Source of the DNA: Pseudidiomarina aquimaris
GTDB lineage: Bacteria > Pseudomonadota > Gammaproteobacteria > Enterobacterales > Alteromonadaceae
NCBI RefSeq assembly: GCF_003987395.1
Contig: NZ_PIPT01000011.1
Location: 1 to 60,263, forward strand
DNA: 60,263 nt
Direction: 5' to 3'
Translations under genes and position numbers: made by a program
Shown: positions 44,949 to 53,673 of the stretch, one piece after another
Layout of the letters: each line of letters begins with the position of its first letter
Position numbering within the stretch: the first letter of the stretch is position 1
The notes under the pieces: generated by a model
The model's input: the letters and a program-made list of their open reading frames with translations, nothing else
Told to the model about the DNA's origin: nothing
Databases searched by the model: none

Positions 44949-45410
44949 CTACTTCTCGTTACGTACTTTGTTAACGTACGATTCGGCGTTTTTTTGCCGT
45001 GCCGCTTTCGCCACTTCTTTTGGCACAATCGTTTGCCCAATCGGCAACAGCGCAATCATCGCCAGCTTCAAATGCTGAATTCCAAACGGAATACCAATGA
45101 TAATAATAAACATCCCGAGCGCTGCAACAAGATGGCCTAACGCCAGCCACCAGCCAAAGAAGATCAGCCAGAGAATGTTGCCAATAGAGCCAAAGATACT
45201 CGTGCCGATATCGGCTTTTTGCGTTAGTTCACGCCGACTCATCGCCTCGTAGCCAAAGGGTAAAAAGGCAAAGCGACCCATCACAAAACAAGCCTTACCC
45301 CAAGGGATACCGATGATCGAGATAAATGCGATCAGGCCAGCAAGCCACCAACCCAGCCCCATGATGAAGCCACCAAAAATCAACCAAAGTATATTACCGA
45401 GAAGCGCCAT
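44949..45410 (-). CDS. yccF: YccF-type inner membrane protein
   Basis: This 153-residue protein has two copies of the YccF motif: LGNILWLIFGGFIMGLGWWL with IISIIGIPWGKACF, and GNILWLIFFGWWLALGHLVA with IIGIPFGIQHLKLA. Four hydrophobic helices are predicted. It matches the family length (about 148 residues in E. coli). Function is unknown. The C-terminal tail is basic and cytoplasmic. Confidence 0.92.
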   Translation of the reverse strand: MALLGNILWLIFGGFIMGLGWWLAGLIAFISIIGIPWGKACFVMGRFAFLPFGYEAMSRRELTQKADIGTSIFGSIGNILWLIFFGWWLALGHLVAALGMFIIIIGIPFGIQHLKLAMIALLPIGQTIVPKEVAKAARQKNAESYVNKVRNEK

Positions 45411-45556
45411 GGATTACCCCGCTATTTTAAATTCTTTTACCTAACAACTGTCGCACAGTACGAGCTTAACGCAAATTCGAGGTAAATAATCTCGCAAAAT
45501 TGTAAATACGAGCTACATTTAATAACGGAAGTTAACTAAAAACAGGGGGTTATTAG

Positions 45557-46072
45557 ATGAAAAGCATGAATCGCTTAGCTTTGTTGGCATTGTTTTCCAG
45601 TTTGACCTTGGCAGCTTGTAGCCAAGCCGAGCAAGAGTCTACCGAAGACAAAGCCGAGCAAGCCATGGAGCAAACAGAAGCTGCGGCTGAAAACGTTGCA
45701 GACGAAACTGAAGAAGCGGCTGAAGAGGGCGCTGATGCTGCAGGTGATGCTTGGGATGAGACCAAAGATGCCGCTGGCGATGCTTGGGATGAAACCAAGG
45801 ATGCTGCTGGTGACGCATGGGATGACACCAAGGCAGCTGCAGGTGAAGCAGGTGACTTTCTTAGCGATGCAGCGATTACTGGTCGAGTGAAAGCAGCATT
45901 GGTCGAAGCGAGCCAAATCGACGCAATGAATATCAACGTCGAAACCATCAATGGTAACGTTGTATTAAGTGGTGTCGTTGCGAGTGCTGATATTGCCGAT
46001 CTTGCCGAGCAAATCGCCGAAGGCATTGAAGGTGTAGAATCGGTCGAAAACGATATCGAAGTGCAAAACTAA
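45557..46072 (+). CDS. BON-domain lipoprotein with acidic 11-residue repeats
   Basis: This 171-residue lipoprotein carries a lipobox LAAC (Cys21). An acidic, alanine-rich helical region (about 25-100) contains three tandem copies of DAAGDAWDETK, followed by a single C-terminal BON domain (about 103-168, ITGRVKAALVEASQIDAMNI, ending GVESVENDIEV). BON domains bind membranes or phospholipids; this resembles OsmY/YgaU-like stress proteins. A GGGGG sequence precedes the ATG, and a strong terminator lies 41 bases after the stop, so it is monocistronic. Confidence 0.9.
   Translation: MKSMNRLALLALFSSLTLAACSQAEQESTEDKAEQAMEQTEAAAENVADETEEAAEEGADAAGDAWDETKDAAGDAWDETKDAAGDAWDDTKAAAGEAGDFLSDAAITGRVKAALVEASQIDAMNINVETINGNVVLSGVVASADIADLAEQIAEGIEGVESVENDIEVQN
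45734..45832 (+). repeat. Three tandem 33-base repeats within the BON lipoprotein gene
   Basis: The three units encode DAAGDAWDETK twice and DAAGDAWDDTK once. The copies differ at synonymous positions, so the repeat is old enough to have drifted while the peptide was kept. Confidence 0.9.
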
Positions 46073-46113
46073 GACTTCGCATCGTAAAAACGACGTTCAA
46101 TACTGAACTAAAG

Positions 46114-46149
46114 AGTCCGTATTCAGGTATCCTGAATATGGACTTTTTT
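46114..46149 (+). terminator. Terminator after the BON lipoprotein gene
   Basis: A 14-base stem with one G-U pair (AGTCCGTATTCAGG with CCTGAATATGGACT, loop TAT) is followed by six T. It lies 15 bases before the start of yghU. Confidence 0.9.
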
Positions 46150-46163
46150 ATGGAGGTACGTGA

Positions 46164-47015
46164 ATGAGTAACAACAGCTATCAACCCCCCAAAGTTTGGC
46201 AATGGGATCAAGAAAGCGGTGGTAAGTTTGCCAAGATCAACCGCCCTACCGCCGGCGCTACTCACCAACGCGAACTGCCAGTGGGTAAGCACCCGCTACA
46301 ACTCTATTCACTTGCGACACCGAACGGTGTGAAGGTCACTATTCTGCTCGAAGAGCTCCTCGAAGCGGGTATTAAAGAGGCCGAGTATGACGCTTTTCTC
46401 ATTGATATCAGCGAAGGTGACCAGTTCGGCAGCGGTTTTGTCGAAATTAATCCGAACTCGAAGATTCCTGCTTTGCTTGACCGCAGCACACAACCCCCAA
46501 CACGGGTGTTTGAGTCGGGTTCGATACTGCTTTACTTAGCGGAAAAGTTTGCTGCGTTTCTACCAACAAGCCCGACCGAGCGCACCGAAACACTCAACTG
46601 GTTGTTCTGGCAAATGGGGGCTGCGCCATTCTTGGGTGGCGGCTTTGGTCATTTCTACGCCTATGCGCCAGAGAAATATGAATACCCCATCAACCGTTAC
46701 ACGATGGAAGTTAAACGGCAGTTTGATGTGCTGAATCAACAGCTTGCCAAGCACCGGTATATCGCGGGTGAGACGTATACGATTGCTGATATGGCAATTT
46801 GGCCGTGGTACGCTGCTGTCGTCAACAACGAAGCTTACGACGCGGCTGAATTTTTGCAGGTCAACGACTACGAACATGTCGTCCGCTGGGTGAACGAAGT
46901 TGGCGCGCGCCCTGCAGTTAAACGCGGCCGAATGGTCAATCGAGCGTGGGGAGATGAACAGGAGCAAGTTCGAGAACGCCATAGCGCTTCCGACTTTGCT
47001 GGTAAAAACTGTTAA
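46164..47015 (+). CDS. yghU: YghU-type glutathione S-transferase (disulfide reductase)
   Basis: This 283-residue protein matches E. coli YghU over its full length: KVWQWDQESGGKFAKINRP, LPVGKHPLQLYSLATPNG, VTILLEELL, NPNSKIPALLDR, FESGSILLYLAEKF, FLGGGFGHFYAYAPEKYEYP and RPAVKRGRMVNRAWG. YghU is a Nu-class GST that binds two glutathiones and has disulfide reductase activity. GGAGGT lies six bases upstream of the ATG. The C-terminus ends with an extra Cys. No operon partner is evident. Confidence 0.95.
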   Translation: MSNNSYQPPKVWQWDQESGGKFAKINRPTAGATHQRELPVGKHPLQLYSLATPNGVKVTILLEELLEAGIKEAEYDAFLIDISEGDQFGSGFVEINPNSKIPALLDRSTQPPTRVFESGSILLYLAEKFAAFLPTSPTERTETLNWLFWQMGAAPFLGGGFGHFYAYAPEKYEYPINRYTMEVKRQFDVLNQQLAKHRYIAGETYTIADMAIWPWYAAVVNNEAYDAAEFLQVNDYEHVVRWVNEVGARPAVKRGRMVNRAWGDEQEQVRERHSASDFAGKNC

Positions 47016-47045
47016 ATTTGGATTGGTATCGGAGTCATCAAAATT

Positions 47046-47786
47046 ATGAGCAACCTTTGGGATGAGCGTTATCGCAGTGAGGACTATGTTTACGGCACAG
47101 CCCCGAACGACTTCTTGTTGGAGCACGCCGCAGATCTGCTCGCGCCACTCGAAGAAGCTCATATTTTATGTGTTGCCGACGGCGAAGGCCGCAACTCAGT
47201 CTATCTTGCCGAATTAGGCGCCAATGTCTGCGCGATGGATATTTCTTCAGTAGGCTTAGCGAAAGCGAACAAACTCGCCGAACAACGCGGTGTCAGTATC
47301 CAAACCGAAGTTGTTGATCTTACCCAAGCAGAACTGCCACAAAACCACTACGACGGTATCGTTGCTATTTTTTGTCACTTACCAGGGCAAGGCCGTGCGC
47401 ACCTCTATGAGCAAATCATTGCAAGCCTGAAGCCAGGTGGCTTTTTCCTGCTCGAAGGGTACACAGTTGCTCAGTTAGGTCGCGGCACCGGAGGGCCTGA
47501 TAACGCCGATTTGATGGTCTCCAAAGCTGAGCTAGAGCGGATCTTCAAGGGGTTTGATTTACAAATTAGTCAAGAACTTGAACGTGACATCCATGAAGGC
47601 GACCGCCATAACGGCCCCGGCGCCGTCTGCCAGTTTATTGCTCGCAAGCCCGTGCAGCGTCAACAGAGCTATCAGTTCAGTGCCAACCGTGACAAGGCCT
47701 CCCACCGCATGCGTTATGTGGAAGGTTCTGCGGCGACCGACGGTGAGTGCACCTTATGCAAAGGCCCACTGACGAGCGACGATTAA
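47046..47786 (+). CDS. Class I SAM-dependent methyltransferase with C-terminal Cys pair
   Basis: This 246-residue protein begins NLWDERYRSEDYVYGTAPND, typical of TehB/TPMT-like methyltransferases. The SAM-binding motif is ILCVADGEGRNSVYLAELGA, with D in AMDISSVGL and PGGFFLLEGYT downstream. The last 50 residues are a separate extension ending GECTLCKGPLTS, with a CxxC that may bind zinc; many tellurite-resistance-like methyltransferases lack it. The substrate is unknown. It follows yghU by 30 bases on the same strand and may be co-transcribed. Confidence 0.88.
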   Translation: MSNLWDERYRSEDYVYGTAPNDFLLEHAADLLAPLEEAHILCVADGEGRNSVYLAELGANVCAMDISSVGLAKANKLAEQRGVSIQTEVVDLTQAELPQNHYDGIVAIFCHLPGQGRAHLYEQIIASLKPGGFFLLEGYTVAQLGRGTGGPDNADLMVSKAELERIFKGFDLQISQELERDIHEGDRHNGPGAVCQFIARKPVQRQQSYQFSANRDKASHRMRYVEGSAATDGECTLCKGPLTSDD

Positions 47787-47847
47787 AGGTAAGAATTAAA
47801 AGTCTTGGCTAAACTTAAATGCTAATCTCAACGTAGAGAGTAAACTT

Positions 47848-50175
47848 TTGAATCTGCGGAGAAAGTCATTGTTATCTCAAGCCATACTTATTTTGCTACC
47901 TCTCATCCCGGTGCAACAAGAACAACCCGACGAAATTATTGAGGTTCGTGGTGAGCAGCGCGCGATTGTGCTGCCCAGTGAGCAAGAGGTGGAAGGTGTT
48001 TTTGGGGCGAGCGAGCAGTTGCAAGACATCCCGCGGGCCGCCACGGTCATTACCGAGTCATTGTTACGCGAGGCGAACATCGATGACTTACACGACGTCG
48101 CTAAGTTTGCCCCCAATAGCCATGCCGCTGCAGGGTTTGGTAATCCTTCGTTGCCAAGTATGCGCGGTCAACTAGGCGAGCTCTTTACCGGCGGCATGCG
48201 CCGCCAAGCAGGCAACAATGGGTTAGGGATCCCGCTTTCGCTAAACGCCTATGAGGGTATTTTGGTGGTCAAAGGTGCGCCACCAGTGATGCTTGGCACT
48301 ACGCAGCGAGTCGGTGGCTTCGTTAATTTACTTCCTAAACGGGCGCGCACCGATGAATCACGAACCGAGCTACGCGCGCGTTTCGGCGAATGGGATCAAC
48401 AGCGCTGGCTTGCCGATCACAATGCGGTTATCGAGCAAGGTCGCCAAGCCTTTCGTGCCAGTGTTGAGGTGATTGATGAGGGCAGTTTTTATGACTATAC
48501 CCACCTACGCAGTGACGACCTGTTACTCGCCTACGAATGGACTCCCACAAATGACACGCGCTGGTCTTTGAGTTTTGAATACTATGACGTTGACTGGACC
48601 GACAATGCCGGAATCAACCGGCCGACCCAAGCCTTAATCGACAGTAATCTTTACATCACGGGGCAAGGGCAACAGCCGAATGGCTCCTATGTGCCAGGCG
48701 CGGGTGCAGTGATCAGTCCTACTGGACAAGTTGAAATCGCTCGTAGCACTGTCTTAACCGACCCCTTGGACACCAACAACGCCGAGACTTACTTACTACA
48801 TTCCGTACTTGAGCAGCAACTCAACAGGGACTGGCTACTAGTGAATCGTAGCTACTACCAATATCTTGAGCGCGAAGGTATCAACCAAAACAGTTTCGTT
48901 GAGATCGTCGATGGTGCGCACACCCTAGAGCACCGTGTTGAGTTTCACTACTTAGACAACACTGTATTTGGAGCAAATGTTCGCTATAACGACGTATTAG
49001 GCTACAGCCAGTTTACCACTGAAGCAGATAACCCGATTGATTTAGCCGGCAGCCTCGAGCAACGTCGCATTCCTCTTACGCCTGCACAGCAAGCGCGTTT
49101 GGTGGAATTGCGCCCAGGCTTGTTTGTTTCGCCTGGCGCCCAGTATGACCTCGATGGTGATGGTGTTGGCGACTTCAATCTTTCCGATACCACCGATTCC
49201 ACCAGCTATCAGTGGGGACTCTTTGCTCAACAGCAATGGGCAATGACCGAGAAGCTACGCTTTACGCTTGGTCTGCGTGCTGATTACTACGATGTTGAAG
49301 CGCGCGACCCGCTGGCCCCCGCAGGAGCGACCGCTAAGCAAGACTCCCATAGCGATTGGCTCACTGCAGCGAGCTTTGCCGCGCAGTATAACTGGACTCC
49401 AGATCTTATGGTTTATGCCACTGCCTACGACAGTGACTCCACGTCAAACTCCATGGCGGGTGGCAATGTCTTAAATGCGGCAGGGCAGATCGATTCGCAA
49501 AAATTCGCCACGGAAAATCGTTTATATGAAGTAGGCATGAAATATGCACCAAGTGGCGCGCGCTGGTACGCTGATGCCGTGTGGTTTGACCAAACCCGCA
49601 GCTTGCGTAATCGCGATGGCTCTAACAGTGGTATTGCAACTGAAGGCGTGGAGCTACAATGGCATTACCGTCATGAGCAAGGCTATTGGTTAACCCTTGC
49701 CGCTAGCTATATCGATGCCCATTGGGACAATTCAGCTTCGTTTCAGGGTACCGGCCAAATCGCCGATGCGTTCGATAATTCGCGCCCCGACATCATCAAT
49801 GGAACCGGTATCGGTTCACCGAATTTCACTGCGTTTCCTGCTTCAAACCAGCAGTTGCAAGGAGTACCTGAGGTGCAAGCCAATGCGGTCGCGGGTTGGC
49901 AAGTAACCGAAGCGTGGTCTGTGGGTGGTGACCTAAGCTACACTAAATCGTATCCGCTCGACTTTTTACAGACAGTGATGATCCGTGATCAGCACCAGCT
50001 GAATTTACACACACAGTACCGCTTCACACCAGAGTTCAGTGCGCGTTTGGATATTAACAATGTCACCGATCAAGAAAATTGGGCGCCGGTCTTTGAAGGC
50101 GGCTACTTTGGTGCAACTTTAGCGTTTCCGTCGTTGCCACGTCATGCGCAGTTAACACTCAGCTACCGCTTTTAA
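47848..50175 (+). CDS. TonB-dependent outer-membrane receptor
   Basis: This 775-residue protein starts with TTG; no ATG fits. GAGAG lies about ten bases upstream. A short hydrophobic leader (LLSQAILILLPLIPV) precedes a TonB box-like segment and a plug (about residues 50-165: LQDIPRAATVITESLLREAN, VKGAPPVMLGTTQRVGGFVN). The rest forms a 22-strand-type barrel ending with RHAQLTLSYRF, whose C-terminal Phe is typical. It resembles siderophore-type receptors of the FhuE/FpvA kind, but without their signalling domain. The neighbour downstream is a VTT-flavoprotein fusion, so a metal or thiol-linked substrate is possible; the ligand is not established. Confidence 0.88.
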   Translation: MNLRRKSLLSQAILILLPLIPVQQEQPDEIIEVRGEQRAIVLPSEQEVEGVFGASEQLQDIPRAATVITESLLREANIDDLHDVAKFAPNSHAAAGFGNPSLPSMRGQLGELFTGGMRRQAGNNGLGIPLSLNAYEGILVVKGAPPVMLGTTQRVGGFVNLLPKRARTDESRTELRARFGEWDQQRWLADHNAVIEQGRQAFRASVEVIDEGSFYDYTHLRSDDLLLAYEWTPTNDTRWSLSFEYYDVDWTDNAGINRPTQALIDSNLYITGQGQQPNGSYVPGAGAVISPTGQVEIARSTVLTDPLDTNNAETYLLHSVLEQQLNRDWLLVNRSYYQYLEREGINQNSFVEIVDGAHTLEHRVEFHYLDNTVFGANVRYNDVLGYSQFTTEADNPIDLAGSLEQRRIPLTPAQQARLVELRPGLFVSPGAQYDLDGDGVGDFNLSDTTDSTSYQWGLFAQQQWAMTEKLRFTLGLRADYYDVEARDPLAPAGATAKQDSHSDWLTAASFAAQYNWTPDLMVYATAYDSDSTSNSMAGGNVLNAAGQIDSQKFATENRLYEVGMKYAPSGARWYADAVWFDQTRSLRNRDGSNSGIATEGVELQWHYRHEQGYWLTLAASYIDAHWDNSASFQGTGQIADAFDNSRPDIINGTGIGSPNFTAFPASNQQLQGVPEVQANAVAGWQVTEAWSVGGDLSYTKSYPLDFLQTVMIRDQHQLNLHTQYRFTPEFSARLDINNVTDQENWAPVFEGGYFGATLAFPSLPRHAQLTLSYRF

Positions 50176-50186
50176 TAGGAGCTTAA

Positions 50187-52331
50187 ATGTCCGTAAAAAA
50201 ACTGCTCTTTATTGGGATCATCGCAGCGTTCATCGCCAGCGTTTTCATTTTTGATTTAACCCAGTATCTCAATCTTGAGCTGTTGAAGCAGCAGCGCGAG
50301 CAGCTCACCCAATTGTTTACCGAGCGACCGTTGTTGATGTTTGGTGGCTACTTCGCTTTGTATGTGCTGTGTACGGCATTATCGATACCTGGCGCGACGG
50401 TTCTGACCCTCGGTGCAGGTGCTATTTTTGGCTTAGGATGGGGCCTCTTACTAGCGTCATTTGCCAGCTCTCTGGGTGCCTTACTGGCCTTTTTAAGTGC
50501 GCGCTGGTTGCTGCATGATTGGGTCCAAGAACGTTTTGGTCAGCGCCTGAAAACCATTAACGAAGGTGTGCAACGCGACGGTGCGTTTTACCTACTGAGT
50601 CTGCGTTTGGTACCGCTATTTCCGTTTTTCGTGATTAACCTAGTGATGGGCTTGACTAAGATTAAAGCATGGACCTACTACTGGGTCAGCCAACTTGGTA
50701 TGTTTCTCGCCACTGCGGTATATGTCAATGCGGGGACGCAGCTAGCCCAGGTGGAGCGTCTCGGTGACGTAGTGTCGGCCGATCTATTGGGCGCTTTGGT
50801 ATTGCTGGGCATCGTACCCATTGTCGCTAAACTTATATTAGGCTTTTTGAAGAAACGTCGCGCCTATCGTGGCCACGCTAAGCCATCGAGCTTCGACAAT
50901 AACCTCATTGTAATTGGGGCAGGCTCGGCCGGGTTGGTGAGTGCTTACATCGCCGCAGCAGTTAAAGCAAAGGTCACGCTCATCGAAAAGAATGAAATGG
51001 GCGGTGACTGCTTGAATACCGGATGCGTGCCTTCAAAAGCTTTACTGCATGTTGCGAAATCGATTCGTCAAACACGTGCGGCCCAACAGCTGGGTGTAGA
51101 CGCCAAGATCGAGAGCATCGATTTTGCCCGCGTAATGGACTCAGTTCAGCAGGTTATTGAACGCATCGCGCCCCATGATTCAGTAGAACGTTACACTGAG
51201 CTTGGTGTCGATGTGGTGAAAGGTGAAGCAACCATTACTTCACCGTGGCACGTTAAAGTTCGTACCGCAGAGGGCGAACAAACGCTGTCCACTCGTAGCA
51301 TTATCATTGCGACGGGCGCGCGTCCTTTGGTGCCCTTATTCACTGGACTTGAGCAAATCGATTACCTTACATCTGACAACTTATGGCGCTTGCGTACCTT
51401 GCCGAAAAACTTATTGGTACTAGGTGGTGGGCCGATTGGCTGTGAGTTAGCGCAAGCGTTTCAACTGTTAGGCAGTCAGGTCACCATTGTCGAAATGGGA
51501 CCACGCGTACTCAGCAATGAGGACACCGATGCTAGCGCCTTGTTACAGCACCAACTGCGTGAAGATGGCGTCGATTTGCGCCTTAACCACAAAGCTGAGC
51601 GCTTTGAAGTCGACGCTGAGGGGCAAACAAAACTGATCGCTGAGCATGAGAACGAAACCGTCGAACTTACCTTTGACCGTGTTTTAATCGCGTTAGGCCG
51701 ACAAGCGAATATTTCGGGATTTGGCCTTGAAGAACTTGGCGTGGAAACAGATCGTACCTTGCAGGTGAACGGTCTAATGCAAACGAATTTTCCGAACATC
51801 TATGCTTGTGGCGATGTCGCTGGCCCATATCAGTTCACCCATGTGGCTTCGCATCAGGCCTGGTATGCCGCGGTGAATGCCTTGTTCGACCCATTCAAGA
51901 CCTTCCGTGCTGATTACTCGGTGATTCCTTGGGTGACCTACACAACACCTGAAATCGCCAATGTAGGTCTCACAGAACAAGCAGCCGAACAACAAAGTAT
52001 CGCGTTTGAGGCAGTGGAATACGATATTAGTGACATGGATCGCGCCATCGCCGATCAGCAAGCTTACGGGCGCATCAAAGTGCTCACCGAACCAGGTAAA
52101 GATAAAATCCTCGGCGTTAATATTGTTGGTGCTCAGGCGGGCGAATTACTCGCTGAATATGTTTTGGCCATGAAGCATGGCATTGGTTTGAATAAAATTC
52201 TCGGAACTATCCATAGCTATCCAACCATGTCAGAAGCCAATAAATATGTGGCTGGACAATGGAAACAGGCACATAAACCCGACAAGCTGCTGACTTGGGT
52301 CGCAAAATTCCATCGCTGGCGCCGCGGTTGA
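50187..52331 (+). CDS. VTT (TVP38) membrane domain fused to MerA-like flavin disulfide reductase
   Basis: This 714-residue fusion has an N-terminal VTT/DedA-type membrane domain (about residues 1-225: ALSIPGATVLTLGAGAIFG, LRLVPLFPFFVINLVMGL) and a C-terminal pyridine nucleotide-disulfide oxidoreductase (about 240-710). The latter has FAD loop GAGSAGLVSAY, redox pair Cys275-Leu-Asn-Thr-Gly-Cys280 in GGDCLNTGCVPSK, an NAD(P)H loop LGGGPIGCELAQAF, and the catalytic His676 in HSYPTMSEA. It lacks the C-terminal vicinal cysteines of MerA. Such fusions are known but poorly characterised. AGGAGC precedes the ATG. It follows the TonB receptor by 11 bases and is likely in one operon with it. Confidence 0.92.
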   Translation: MSVKKLLFIGIIAAFIASVFIFDLTQYLNLELLKQQREQLTQLFTERPLLMFGGYFALYVLCTALSIPGATVLTLGAGAIFGLGWGLLLASFASSLGALLAFLSARWLLHDWVQERFGQRLKTINEGVQRDGAFYLLSLRLVPLFPFFVINLVMGLTKIKAWTYYWVSQLGMFLATAVYVNAGTQLAQVERLGDVVSADLLGALVLLGIVPIVAKLILGFLKKRRAYRGHAKPSSFDNNLIVIGAGSAGLVSAYIAAAVKAKVTLIEKNEMGGDCLNTGCVPSKALLHVAKSIRQTRAAQQLGVDAKIESIDFARVMDSVQQVIERIAPHDSVERYTELGVDVVKGEATITSPWHVKVRTAEGEQTLSTRSIIIATGARPLVPLFTGLEQIDYLTSDNLWRLRTLPKNLLVLGGGPIGCELAQAFQLLGSQVTIVEMGPRVLSNEDTDASALLQHQLREDGVDLRLNHKAERFEVDAEGQTKLIAEHENETVELTFDRVLIALGRQANISGFGLEELGVETDRTLQVNGLMQTNFPNIYACGDVAGPYQFTHVASHQAWYAAVNALFDPFKTFRADYSVIPWVTYTTPEIANVGLTEQAAEQQSIAFEAVEYDISDMDRAIADQQAYGRIKVLTEPGKDKILGVNIVGAQAGELLAEYVLAMKHGIGLNKILGTIHSYPTMSEANKYVAGQWKQAHKPDKLLTWVAKFHRWRRG

Positions 52332-52333
52332 GC

Positions 52334-52927
52334 ATGTCACTGAGTCATTTATTGCAGCGCATTCGCGCGTGTAAGGAATGTGAGCCTGATTTGCCTTGTG
52401 GCGCTCGGCCAGTGGTGCAAGCTGCGGTTAGCGCACCGATCCTTATTGCGGGCCAGGCACCTGGGCGACGAGTGCATGCCTCAGGGCTGCCCTTTGATGA
52501 CCCCAGCGGTGAACGCCTGCGCACCTGGTTAGGTGTTGATCGCCAAACCTTTTATGACGAGCGCTGTTTTGCCATTGCACCGATGGGCTTTTGTTATCCT
52601 GGTACAGGGAAAAGCGGTGATCTGCCGCCGCGCCCAGAATGCGCGCCACTTTGGCGCCAGCAACTGCTAAACGAGCTGCCTCGGGTGCAACTTACCTTGG
52701 CCATCGGTAAATACGCCATTGATTGGCATCTCGCCAAGCTTGGCGGCGGACAACGCTACAAAACGCTCACAGAAACTGTACAGCATTGGCAGAAGTACTG
52801 GCCGCACGTGTTGCCGATGCCGCATCCAAGCCCGCGTAATAATCTTTGGTTGAAGCGCAATCCTTGGTTCGAGCGTGACCTCGTACCCATGCTGCAAGCT
52901 AGGATAAAGTTACTACTCACCGATTAG
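52334..52927 (+). CDS. Uracil-DNA glycosylase family protein
   Basis: About 197 residues from ATG 52334, two bases after the preceding stop; an earlier ATG would sit inside the fusion gene. The family core is LIAGQAPGRRVHASGLPFDD (motif GQAPG), followed by DRQTFYDERCFAIAPMGFCY and, at the C-terminus, LPMPHPSPRNN (H-P-S motif). Cysteines at CKECEPDLPC near the N-terminus and at CYPG and ECAP could hold an Fe-S cluster, as in family 4/5 UDGs, but the spacing differs. It probably acts on uracil or related bases in DNA. It converges with the DUF6544-like gene, overlapping by four bases. Confidence 0.85.
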   Translation: MSLSHLLQRIRACKECEPDLPCGARPVVQAAVSAPILIAGQAPGRRVHASGLPFDDPSGERLRTWLGVDRQTFYDERCFAIAPMGFCYPGTGKSGDLPPRPECAPLWRQQLLNELPRVQLTLAIGKYAIDWHLAKLGGGQRYKTLTETVQHWQKYWPHVLPMPHPSPRNNLWLKRNPWFERDLVPMLQARIKLLLTD

Positions 52928-53610
52928 CCAAAATCATAACTCGCGTCAGCAATATCGCCGCGCCATACCCACTCCCACTTATCGGCAACCTGCCAGCCAA
53001 CTTCACCGAAAAATGGAATACGCAGGCCCTGCACTTCGCGATAATCGGCGAACCTTCCACGCCATGGGCAAGCGCGGAACTGCTTACCAAAGCGGCCAAA
53101 GCGGGCAGGCGTATAGATCTCTTGCACCGCGCCGTTAGGTGCAAAAGTAAACTCCAGCTCGACCTGCACACTGTGATCTTCCAGACTTGCTATGGCCCGT
53201 TGCTCGTCTAAGGTACGCCATTGCACACCAGCTGCTGGCAATAAGTTGGTTGGACACCACACCCCCTCTGCGAGGTAACGATGAAGTTCCGCCTCGTTTA
53301 GTTCGGGTTTGTCTCTTTCAGCAGCAAGCGTCAACCAAGAGAAGAGTCGGATACTTCCCGCGCCAATACCTTTAGCGTAGCTATCGGTGACGTGTAAATT
53401 CAAAGGACCTAACCACGCGACCTGCGCCTGCCACTCGAAACTGCCCTTATGAAAGAGTTGTTGCGCAGTAAAGTAACGCCATTTCTCACTTTTTAGATCG
53501 GTACGTAAAGTTCCCGTTTGCCGCAGCCTCGCTTCGTTAATGACTGGCCATTGAGCTGGCAATGCATAGTCGAAATAGCGTTGGACGAGAGCTGGGAGTT
53601 CATGTGTCAT
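52924..53610 (-). CDS. DUF6544/DUF6920-like protein of unknown function
   Basis: This 228-residue protein has the pattern LVQRYFDYALPAQWPVINEARLRQTG near its start, then SEKWRYFTAQQLFHK and a long beta-rich region (GPLNLHVTDSYAKGIGAGS, LAEGVWCPTNLLPAAGVQW). It resembles proteins of the DUF6544/DUF6920 group, usually soluble and of unknown role. No signal peptide or membrane segment is seen. It is transcribed alone, between two plus-strand genes. Confidence 0.75.
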   Translation of the reverse strand: MTHELPALVQRYFDYALPAQWPVINEARLRQTGTLRTDLKSEKWRYFTAQQLFHKGSFEWQAQVAWLGPLNLHVTDSYAKGIGAGSIRLFSWLTLAAERDKPELNEAELHRYLAEGVWCPTNLLPAAGVQWRTLDEQRAIASLEDHSVQVELEFTFAPNGAVQEIYTPARFGRFGKQFRACPWRGRFADYREVQGLRIPFFGEVGWQVADKWEWVWRGDIADASYDFG

Positions 53611-53673
53611 GGCTAGGCTTTCCTGTTAAAATAAGCCGCATCATTTAACTTTAGCATTTATTTGGAAATGACC

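Noticed and set aside
45734-45832. Possible CRISPR-like tandem repeats
   Set aside because: The 33-base units are adjacent without spacers, lie in frame in a lipoprotein gene and encode a conserved peptide.
46560-47162. 200-codon minus-strand frame across yghU and the methyltransferase gene
   Set aside because: Both plus-strand genes are clear family members with ribosome sites; the antisense frame has no domain or start signal.
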